Positions 1 through 4,842 of a stretch of 8,849 bases of DNA are shown in pieces (the stretch's first letter is position 1; each line of letters opens with the position of its first letter). This stretch comes from Halalkaliarchaeum sp036625675. GTDB taxonomy: Archaea > Halobacteriota > Halobacteria > Halobacteriales > Haloferacaceae. The notes beneath the pieces are model-generated. The model was not told where the DNA came from, ran no database searches, and was given only the letters and a program-made list of their open reading frames with translations. The stretch lies in contig JAZKTH010000108.1 in the NCBI GenBank assembly GCA_036625675.1, forward strand, positions 1 through 8,849, given 5' to 3'. The position numbers and the translations under genes were made by a program.

Positions 1-55
1 CACCCTCTCGCCCGCACAGGAGGAGTACCTCTCCTCCTGGCAGCACGGTACGTGA
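1..55 (+). CDS. ahcY: 3' end of a gene, probably adenosylhomocysteinase (partial)
   Basis: Reading from base 2, the frame is open and ends at TGA 53-55, giving the 17-residue tail TLSPAQEEYLSSWQHGT. The L(S/T)xxQxxYL pattern matches what I recall of the extreme C-terminus of S-adenosylhomocysteine hydrolases (the human enzyme has LTEKQAQYL at the same place), and the ending YLxSWxxGT resembles the shorter archaeal/Thermotoga-type enzymes. If correct, the enzyme splits S-adenosylhomocysteine into adenosine and homocysteine in the methyl cycle, using NAD. Only the tail is visible, so neither the catalytic residues nor the NAD-binding domain can be checked. Another protein ending in a similar tail is possible. 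The good coding character and clean stop make a real gene end likely. Confidence 0.5.
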   Translation, partial: TLSPAQEEYLSSWQHGT

Positions 56-71
56 AAGGCCCGGTCGACGG

Positions 72-123
72 CCTCGGAGTCAGGCCCCGAGGTGTCCACC
101 TCGCAATCCGGGACGGCCGTCCC
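72..123 (+). other. Cluster of inverted repeats between ahcY-like stop and nikR
   Basis: Three short inverted repeats follow the upstream stop codon. CCTCGG at 72-77 pairs with CCGAGG at 87-92 (9-base loop). CGAGGTG at 88-94 pairs with CACCTCG at 97-103, giving a 6-7 bp stem with a very small loop. GGGACGG at 110-116 is directly followed by its complement CCGTCCC at 117-123, a perfect 14-base palindrome. The first two share bases 88-92 and cannot form together. They may act in 3'-end formation of the upstream transcript or as protein sites before nikR. There is no clean T-tract directly after them, so calling this a terminator would be an inference. Confidence 0.4.
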
Positions 124-130
124 CGCTCCG

Positions 131-146
131 AATAATAAATATTAAC
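131..146 (+). promoter_or_regulatory. Promoter (TATA/BRE region) of nikR
   Basis: An A/T island, AATAATAAATATTAAC, interrupts otherwise GC-rich DNA. Its right half (ATATTAA, about 139-145) is centred 27-30 bases before the nikR ATG at 171, the spacing expected of a TATA box when transcription starts at or just before the start codon. There is no Shine-Dalgarno sequence before the ATG, so a leaderless or nearly leaderless transcript is inferred. Confidence 0.65.
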
Positions 147-169
147 ATCTTTGTGCGTCTCGTTTAATA
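140..169 (+). promoter_or_regulatory. Candidate NikR operator dyad over its own promoter
   Basis: TATTAA at 140-145 and its exact complement TTAATA at 164-169 form a 6+6 dyad with an 18-base spacer. The left arm overlaps the putative TATA box and the right arm ends one base before the ATG. NikR tetramers are known to bind widely spaced dyads (6-base arms with a 16-base spacer in E. coli), so the geometry is similar, though not the sequence. Both arms are A/T-rich, so a chance match is a real possibility. Confidence 0.3.
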
Positions 170-170
170 C

Positions 171-593
171 ATGACCGTAGTCAGCGTCTCGATGCCGGAG
201 GAGTTGCTCGAGCGGATCGACGAGTTCGCGACGGATCACGGCTACACCGGGCGCAGCGAGGTCGTCAGGGAGGCGTCGCGGAACCTCCTCGACGAGTTCG
301 AGGACAGCCGGCTCGAGGACCGCCAGCTGATGGCGATCGTGACGGTGCTTTTCAACTACGAGACGACGACAGTCGAGGAGCGAATGATGCATCTCCGGCA
401 CGAACACGAGGAGCTCGTGGCCTCGAACTTCCACAGCCACGTCGGCGACCACTACTGCATGGAACTGTTCGTGCTCGAGGGGGAGCTCGAGGAGATCTCG
501 TCGTTCGTGGGCAAGATCCGGGCCACGAAGGACACGCTCACGATCGATTACAGCGTGACGCCGGTCGACGGCTTCGACGCGATCCGGGCCTAG
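171..593 (+). CDS. nikR: Nickel-responsive transcriptional regulator NikR
   Basis: This 140-residue cytoplasmic regulator matches the usual length of NikR. An N-terminal ribbon-helix-helix DNA-binding domain covers about residues 3-42 (strand VVSVSMP, then two helices with the GRSEVVR turn). The ACT-like nickel-sensing domain covers about 52-135. By alignment with E. coli NikR (His76, His87, His89, Cys95), the high-affinity nickel ligands correspond to His77, His88, His90 and Cys96 in HSHVGDHYC, so all four are present. Family members are tetramers that, with nickel bound, repress nickel uptake genes. No nickel transporter, urease or hydrogenase gene is visible here, so the targets lie elsewhere; autoregulation is possible given the dyad over the promoter. 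The ATG at 171 sits about 27 bases after an A/T-rich promoter. The stop codon shares the CTAG at 590-593 with the convergent aIF6 gene. Confidence 0.9.
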   Translation: MTVVSVSMPEELLERIDEFATDHGYTGRSEVVREASRNLLDEFEDSRLEDRQLMAIVTVLFNYETTTVEERMMHLRHEHEELVASNFHSHVGDHYCMELFVLEGELEEISSFVGKIRATKDTLTIDYSVTPVDGFDAIRA

Positions 594-1252
594 ATGTAAC
601 CGAGCGCGTCCTCGATGCGCCCCAGTTCCGGGCCGGTGGTGTCCTCGCCCGCGACGTAGCCGGCGTCGTTGGCGAGCAGGCCCGAGCCGACCAGCGGCGC
701 GCCGTAGTTTATCGTCCCCAGGTCCGCGCGCACGTCGAGGTGGGCTTCCAGCGCCTCGAGTTCGGGCTCGCGGGAGTTCGGGTGGCACAGCGCGCCGCGG
801 TTGGTCGCGACCGCTGCGGTCCCGACAGTCCGGACGTCGCCGAGGCTCCCCCGCTCGACGGGCACGGCGAGGGTCTCCTCGACCGCGGCGACGGCCTCGT
901 CGGTGAGTTCGGGGTGGACGTACGCGCCGTAGTCGTTGGCGAGCACGACGTTCCCGGCGGCGTTGATCCGGCCGGGGAGTTCCGCCACCGGCAGGTCGGT
1001 GGCCTCCTCGATCCCTTCCCGCTCCCGCCCGGTGACGCGTTCGGAGACCAGCAGCCCGTTCTCGTTCCCCACGGCGAGCGCGCCGACGGTGTTCGATCCG
1101 GCCACCGTGGTCGGGTGGGCGGTCACCGCCAGCTCTTCGGCGAGGTCGCTCACCAGTCCCTCGTCGAGGTCGGGACGAACCAGCAGGATCCGGTCGGTCG
1201 CCCTGGCGAACACGCCGAGGTACGACGAACCGACGAAGGAAGCCCGAAGCAC
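590..1252 (-). CDS. eif6: Translation initiation factor 6 (aIF6), ribosomal subunit anti-association factor
   Basis: aIF6 binds the large ribosomal subunit and blocks premature joining with the small subunit. The protein has 220 residues when started at the GTG at 1252-1250, the normal archaeal length. The frame stays open upstream, but that extension would lie over the L31e gene and is arginine/serine-rich, unlike the family. The N-terminus LRASFVGSSYLGVFARATD is typical. The pentein-fold internal repeats are visible as GSNTVGALAVGNENGLLVS (about 52-70), AGNVVLANDYGAYVHP (99-114), VGTAAVATNRGALCHP (143-158) and VGSGLLANDAGYVAG (188-202). The C-terminal repeat ends in a short helix (GRIEDALG). 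The GTG lies one base after the L31e stop (TGA-C-GTG), so translation is probably coupled. It is the last gene of the rpl39e-rpl31e-eif6 operon. Confidence 0.95.
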   Translation of the reverse strand: MLRASFVGSSYLGVFARATDRILLVRPDLDEGLVSDLAEELAVTAHPTTVAGSNTVGALAVGNENGLLVSERVTGREREGIEEATDLPVAELPGRINAAGNVVLANDYGAYVHPELTDEAVAAVEETLAVPVERGSLGDVRTVGTAAVATNRGALCHPNSREPELEALEAHLDVRADLGTINYGAPLVGSGLLANDAGYVAGEDTTGPELGRIEDALGYI

Positions 1253-1253
1253 G

Positions 1254-1529
1254 TCAGGCCGATTCCGCCTCGACGACCGCCTCGCCCTCCTCGACGAACC
1301 GGGCGGCGCGCACGCGGAGCTTCGAGGGGGGGTTCTGCCGACCACGGGCCCAGACCGCCTCGTTGATGCTCGGGTCGAGCCGGACCGCGTCCTCCTCGAC
1401 GCTGAAGTGACGCGCGAGGTGCTCGCGGACGATCGACATCGCCTCGTCGGCGCGCTCCTGGACGGCCGCCTTCCTGACGCCCCGGAGCGGAACCGTCACG
1501 ACGCGCTCTTCGAAGTCGCTCGTGCTCAT
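1254..1529 (-). CDS. rpl31e: 50S ribosomal protein L31e
   Basis: This 91-residue archaeal/eukaryotic-type large-subunit protein lies near the peptide exit tunnel in known structures. Recognisable segments are ERVVTVPLR (about 8-16), the basic helix region ADEAMSIVREHLARHF (27-42) and the conserved core LDPSINEAVWARGRQNPPSK (51-70), followed by the strand LRVRAARF. The tail EEGEAVVEAESA is acidic, as usual for halophile proteins. The ATG at 1529-1527 overlaps the last base of the L39e stop codon (TAATG), and its TGA is one base ahead of the aIF6 start. This places it as the middle gene of a translationally coupled three-gene unit driven from the promoter near 1711. Confidence 0.96.
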   Translation of the reverse strand: MSTSDFEERVVTVPLRGVRKAAVQERADEAMSIVREHLARHFSVEEDAVRLDPSINEAVWARGRQNPPSKLRVRAARFVEEGEAVVEAESA

Positions 1530-1681
1530 TATTCGTCCAGGTCGTTACGCCGCCAGTTTCGGCGCTTCGGGTTGCGGGTCACTTCCATGTTCGTCTTCAT
1601 CATCACCCACGCGGGAACGCGCGTGTTCTGGCGCTCCTTCTTGGCCAGCCGCTTCTTTTTGGCCTTCGATTTCTTGCCCAT
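1529..1681 (-). CDS. rpl39e: 50S ribosomal protein L39e
   Basis: This very small (50-residue), strongly basic protein penetrates the large subunit near the exit tunnel. The sequence begins MGKKSKAKKKRLAKKERQN and ends with NPKRRNWRRNDLDE; the TRVPAWVMMKT segment and the C-terminal RRNWRR motif are the family hallmarks. The same frame is open further upstream to 1783, but the ATG at 1681 gives the exact family length and start, and a TATA-like element sits about 30 bases before it, so the upstream extension is rejected. It is the first gene of the rpl39e-rpl31e-eif6 operon, and its TAA overlaps the L31e ATG by one base. Confidence 0.96.
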   Translation of the reverse strand: MGKKSKAKKKRLAKKERQNTRVPAWVMMKTNMEVTRNPKRRNWRRNDLDE

Positions 1682-1707
1682 AGTAGCCGTCCCTTGCTCT
1701 GGCGTCC

Positions 1708-1714
1708 ATAAAAT
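1708..1714 (-). promoter_or_regulatory. TATA-like element of the L39e-L31e-aIF6 operon
   Basis: On the minus strand the sequence reads ATTTTAT, centred about 30 bases upstream of the rpl39e ATG at 1681. It is the only A/T-rich element in the 98-base gap (1682-1779) between the hemB stop and rpl39e. It implies a transcript starting within a few bases of the ATG and independent expression of the ribosomal operon from hemB. I see no other gene or obvious hairpin-plus-T-tract terminator in that gap. Confidence 0.65.
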
Positions 1715-1779
1715 CCTGTCCATCTGCCGGCGTCGCGGGCGGGATTTCCGCCCCTCACGCCCGACGAGGATGCCGCCCC

Positions 1780-2805
1780 TCACAGCCGGCGGGCGACGTC
1801 CTCGGCGAAGTAGGTGACGATCAGGTCCGCCCCGGCCCGCTTGATCGACAGAAGCGACTCGCGGGCGGTCGCCTCCAGGTCGAGCCAGCCCTTCTCGGCA
1901 GCGGCCTGGAGCATCGCGTACTCCCCGGAGACGTTGTACGCCGCCACCGGGACGTCGAACGACTCGCGGACGTCCCGGACGACGTCGAGGTACGGAAGCG
2001 CCGGCTTGACCATCAGGGCGTCTGCGCCCTCCTCGACGTCGAGGCGCGCCTCGCGGATGGCCTCGCGGGCGTTGCCCGGGTCCATCTGGTAGTGGCGCCG
2101 GTCCCCGAACGCCGGTGCGCCGTCCGCCGCGTCCCGGAACGGGCCGTAGAAGGCCGACTCGTACTTCACCGCGTAGCTCAAGATCGGCACCTCCTCGAAG
2201 CCCGCGTCGTCGAGCGCGGTCCGGATCGCGCCCACCATCCCGTCGGTCATCGACGAGGGTGCGACCATGTCCGCGCCGGCCTCCGCCTGCGAGACCGCCG
2301 TCTCCGCCAGCAACGCCAGGGTGTCGTCGTTGCGAACCGTCAGCGTCGGATCCGACCGGGCGTCGGGCTCGAGCACGCCGCAGTGGCCGTGGTCGGTGTA
2401 CTCACAGAGACAGACGTCGCCGATGACGTACGCGTCGGTCTCCGCCGAGATCGCCCGCAGCGCGCGCTGGACGACGCCGTCCTCTGCGTACGCCCGCGAG
2501 CCGCGGTCGTCCTTCGCGTCGGGGATCCCGAACAGGATCACCGCCTCGACGCCGGTCTCGAGCACCTCCTCGACGCGGTCGAGGGCCGCCTCCACGGGAA
2601 CGCGTTCGTGGCCCGGCATCGACGGGATCGGCACCCGCTCGTCGGCGGTCGCGTCGACGAACACCGGTGCCACGAGGTCGGTGGCCGACAGCGCGGTCTC
2701 GCGAACCAGCGGCCGGACGCCGTCGGTCCGCAGCCGACGCGGGCGGTGTGGCCGGTGTGGACGATCCGGTCGATCGGATCCCGGGGGGCGGGTCGTTGGA
2801 TCCAT
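1780..2805 (-). CDS. hemB: Porphobilinogen synthase (delta-aminolevulinic acid dehydratase)
   Basis: HemB condenses two 5-aminolevulinate molecules into porphobilinogen, the first pyrrole of heme, siroheme and cobalamin synthesis. The 341-residue protein is a TIM barrel. The Schiff-base lysines are visible at Lys214 (SYAVKYESAFYGPFR) and Lys267 (ALMVKPALPYLD). The zinc-site cysteines are Cys132, Cys134 and Cys142 in DVCLCEYTDHGHCG, making this the zinc-dependent class. The N-terminal arm contains the family motif RPRRLR (22-26) and VRETALSATDLVAPVFV. The start is ATG 2805: no other ATG occurs before residue 63, and a TATA-like TTTTT lies about 27 bases upstream. This start leaves an unusual prefix with repeated RPD/RPH units (residues 12-21) before the conserved region. 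Downstream is the ribosomal operon on the same strand, but with its own promoter. The gene is divergent from the DedA gene. Confidence 0.96.
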   Translation of the reverse strand: MDPTTRPPGSDRPDRPHRPHRPRRLRTDGVRPLVRETALSATDLVAPVFVDATADERVPIPSMPGHERVPVEAALDRVEEVLETGVEAVILFGIPDAKDDRGSRAYAEDGVVQRALRAISAETDAYVIGDVCLCEYTDHGHCGVLEPDARSDPTLTVRNDDTLALLAETAVSQAEAGADMVAPSSMTDGMVGAIRTALDDAGFEEVPILSYAVKYESAFYGPFRDAADGAPAFGDRRHYQMDPGNAREAIREARLDVEEGADALMVKPALPYLDVVRDVRESFDVPVAAYNVSGEYAMLQAAAEKGWLDLEATARESLLSIKRAGADLIVTYFAEDVARRL

Positions 2806-2829
2806 ACCCGCGGTTGGCCCCGCCGCGGC

Positions 2830-2834
2830 AAAAA
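2830..2834 (-). promoter_or_regulatory. TATA-like element of hemB
   Basis: The minus strand reads GCGTTTTTGCC here, the sole A/T run in a very GC-rich gap, centred 27 bases before the hemB ATG at 2805. This is the spacing of a leaderless haloarchaeal promoter, and the EMC6-like gene has the same kind of TTTTT element at the same distance. Confidence 0.55.
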
Positions 2835-2891
2835 CGCCCCCGGTTCGGCGCGGAAACGGAAGGGAGGTGCGGGAGAACCGAACGCAAGACC

Positions 2892-2898
2892 CATTACG
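2892..2898 (+). promoter_or_regulatory. Weak TATA-like element of the DedA gene
   Basis: CATTACG is centred about 27 bases before the ATG at 2922 and is the best A/T-rich candidate on this side of the hemB/DedA divergent gap (2806-2921). The match is weak and rests mainly on position. The same gap holds a 6+6 inverted repeat, GTTCGG at 2843-2848 and CCGAAC at 2878-2883, between the two promoters. It also holds GGGAGGTG at 2862-2869, which resembles a Shine-Dalgarno sequence but is not followed by a usable start codon. Confidence 0.35.
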
Positions 2899-2921
2899 CC
2901 CAGTTCAGTAGGCCCGTACCG

Positions 2922-3485
2922 ATGGTTCCCGGATCGGTCCCGTTCGCGCCCCTCGACGGCGCGGTCGCCCCCATCCAGCTCGCCGAGATGCCGCCGTGGC
3001 TCCGGGCGTGGCTCGACTCCGAGTGGGCCCTGCTCGTGCTGCTCGGCGTGTTCGTGCTCGAGGGAGCGATGTTGATGTACTTCATGCCGAGCGAACTGGT
3101 GGTTCCCAGCTCCCTGCTGTTGCTGGGGACGGAGCCCGCGACGGTCGTGGCGGTGCTGGGGATCGCCGTCGTCGGGGCGACGATCGGCCAGTACGCGCTG
3201 TTCCGGGCGGCCCGGCACGGCGGGCGGGAGTACCTCCTGCAGAAGCGCTGGTTCCGGGTGTCCGAATCGACGCTCGACCGGTTCGACGGCTGGTTCGAGC
3301 GCTGGGGACCGGTCGTGGTTCCCGTGAGCAACACGCTGCTTTTCACCCGCGGCATGCTCACCGTTCCGGCGGGGCTGTCGGACATGTCCGGCCGGAAGTT
3401 CCTCGTCCTCTCGGCGGTCGGGACGCTGTCGTTCGAGGCCATCCTGGCGGTCCTGTTCCTCTGGTTCGACTCGCTTCTGACGTGA
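2922..3485 (+). CDS. DedA/VTT-family integral membrane protein
   Basis: This 187-residue polytopic membrane protein belongs to the DedA (SNARE-associated, VTT) superfamily. Bacterial members include transporters that recycle polyprenyl-phosphate carriers and lipids. Hydrophobic segments lie at about 34-54, 60-97 (probably two helices), 128-149 and 159-183. Family features are the acidic re-entrant motif LEGAMLMYFMPSELVVP (Glu48, Pro56, Glu58), a FERWG segment (125-129), and TRGMLTVPAG ending at Gly151 followed by MSGRKFL. Arg143 aligns with the second conserved arginine of the family, but the position of the first holds Asn137. The ATG at 2922 was chosen for its position 27 bases after a TATA-like element; a shorter start at 2988 (Met23) is possible. 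The glycosyltransferase gene follows on the same strand. The substrate cannot be told from sequence. Confidence 0.8.
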   Translation: MVPGSVPFAPLDGAVAPIQLAEMPPWLRAWLDSEWALLVLLGVFVLEGAMLMYFMPSELVVPSSLLLLGTEPATVVAVLGIAVVGATIGQYALFRAARHGGREYLLQKRWFRVSESTLDRFDGWFERWGPVVVPVSNTLLFTRGMLTVPAGLSDMSGRKFLVLSAVGTLSFEAILAVLFLWFDSLLT

Positions 3486-3529
3486 CTGAATCCGACAGAT
3501 TCACAAAGAGTCGACGGCTCGTTCCGGAT
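3486..3529 (+). promoter_or_regulatory. Low-GC spacer between the DedA and glycosyltransferase genes
   Basis: This 44-base stretch is in frame with the glycosyltransferase and open from a GTG at 3482 that overlaps the DedA stop (GTGA). Its codons, however, are roughly half A/T-ending (ACT, GAA, AGA, ACA, AGT, CGA, GTT, GAT), unlike the genes on either side. I read it as an untranslated spacer, possibly holding a weak promoter (ATTCACAAAG, about 3499-3508, some 27 bases before the ATG at 3530). If it is coded, the glycosyltransferase gains 16 hydrophilic N-terminal residues. Confidence 0.4.
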
Positions 3530-4819
3530 ATGTTCGGCGTACTCCGGGGCGTAGCCGAGCGGATCGGGTACGGCATCGCCGTCGTCGCGGTGTTGGCCGT
3601 CGGGCTCTACCAGGGGATCCAGACTGAGACAGTCACCCTGGACCTCCCCGGTCTGATCGTCCGGATCGCAACGGTCGAAGCGGTACCGGCCACGCTCGCG
3701 TTCACCGTGGCCGTGCTGGTTAGCGGCGCCATGCTCGCCCACGAGGTGTACCGCGAGTCCGGTCCCGACGAGCGAGTCCTGGAGGGTCCCCGGGTCGCCG
3801 CGATCGTGCCGGTGTACCGCGACGCCGACGTGATCCCCGAGAGCGTCGAGACGCTCCTGGCGTCGAACTACCGGAACCTCGAGGTCGTCATCGTGGGCGA
3901 ACCGGACGACGAGCCGACCCTGTCGGTCGCCCGGGGACACGCCAGTCATCCCGACGTGCGGGCGATCGTGAACCGGTACCCCGGATCGAAGGCCGGGGCC
4001 ATAAACGACGCCGTCGAACGAGTCGACGCCGACTACGTCGCGGCGTTCGACGTGGACGAGCGAATCGACCCCGACTTCGTGCCGACGGCGATGTACCACC
4101 TCACCGACGGGGGGCAGGACGTCTTTCAGGCCCGGCGGGTGCCCCGCGTCACCGGCCCGGTGGAGGCGCTCGCGTACTGCGAACGCCTGCTGTTCCACGC
4201 GGGCTACAAGCTGGTCGAGCCGCTCGGATTCACGTACTGCCGGAGTTCCTCCACGGCGTTCACCCGCGAGGCGTTCGAGGCGGTCGACGGCCTCGATTAC
4301 CTGCTGACCGAGGACATCGACTTCGCACACAAGTGTTACCGGGAGGGGCTCGCGGTTCGCCAGTCCCGGAATCTGACCAACGAGATGGAGGCGCCGCACA
4401 CGCTGCGGGACCTGTGGGGGCAGCGAAAGCGGTGGCGACTCGGCCACATCGAGGTCCTGTTCAAGGCGCTGCGGGGCGGATACGAACGCGGCGGGCTCCG
4501 GGGCAAGCTCTCGACGGCCCGAATCGTCTCCAGCCTCGCCGCGAGCGTCTTCCTGGTCGCGCTCGCCGCGAAGATCGCACTGCTTCTCGTGCTCGACCTC
4601 GAGGCGTTTTTCCTGCTGCCGTTCGTCGCGATCGGTCTCGCGGTGGCACCGGTCCTGTACCGCGACTACGAGGCGGGCCACGTCGTCGACCTCACCCCGG
4701 CGCTGCTGCTCGTGCCGCTGGTGTATCCCGGATTCGGACTGCTCACGCTGCGGTGTGGCTTCGAGTACCTGCTCAGCTGGAACGGCGAGTGGTATCAGGT
4801 GGAAAAGACCGGCGCCTGA
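3530..4819 (+). CDS. Membrane-bound family 2 glycosyltransferase, processive (cellulose/hyaluronan synthase-like) type
   Basis: The 429-residue protein has N-terminal membrane segments (about 11-29 and 54-71), a cytoplasmic GT-A domain (about 87-310) and C-terminal membrane segments (about 333-376 and 387-408). In the GT-A domain, PVYRD (94-98) starts the nucleotide-sugar fold, KAGAINDA (154-161) is typical of GT2, FDVDER (173-178) carries the metal-binding DxD, LTED (259-262) the catalytic TED, and QRKRW (298-302) is the QxxRW motif of processive synthases. It should transfer sugars from a nucleotide sugar on the inner membrane face to a lipid or growing glycan; the sugar and product cannot be deduced. 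ATG 3530 is preferred over GTG 3482 because the intervening codons are atypical. It lies 44 bases after the DedA gene, suggesting co-expression, and converges on ABCE1 with a 23-base gap. Confidence 0.88.
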   Translation: MFGVLRGVAERIGYGIAVVAVLAVGLYQGIQTETVTLDLPGLIVRIATVEAVPATLAFTVAVLVSGAMLAHEVYRESGPDERVLEGPRVAAIVPVYRDADVIPESVETLLASNYRNLEVVIVGEPDDEPTLSVARGHASHPDVRAIVNRYPGSKAGAINDAVERVDADYVAAFDVDERIDPDFVPTAMYHLTDGGQDVFQARRVPRVTGPVEALAYCERLLFHAGYKLVEPLGFTYCRSSSTAFTREAFEAVDGLDYLLTEDIDFAHKCYREGLAVRQSRNLTNEMEAPHTLRDLWGQRKRWRLGHIEVLFKALRGGYERGGLRGKLSTARIVSSLAASVFLVALAAKIALLLVLDLEAFFLLPFVAIGLAVAPVLYRDYEAGHVVDLTPALLLVPLVYPGFGLLTLRCGFEYLLSWNGEWYQVEKTGA

Positions 4820-4842
4820 ACTCCCCCAGCCTCCGTCGCGAG

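Noticed and set aside
1253..1345. Upstream extension of aIF6 to an ATG at 1345
   Set aside because: It would overlap L31e by about 90 bases and add an Arg/Ser-rich stretch foreign to the family; the GTG at 1252 gives the exact family N-terminus.
2862..2869. GGGAGGTG, a strong Shine-Dalgarno look-alike
   Set aside because: No ATG, GTG or TTG follows at a usable distance, and the DedA start is over 50 bases away.
2894..4681. A 595-codon minus-strand open frame opposite the DedA and glycosyltransferase genes
   Set aside because: It is the shadow of two well-supported genes; the protein is rich in Arg, Asp and Val with no recognisable domain.
4820..4842. Possible bidirectional terminator between the glycosyltransferase and ABCE1 genes
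   Set aside because: The 23-base gap is C-rich without a convincing hairpin or T-tract on either strand.
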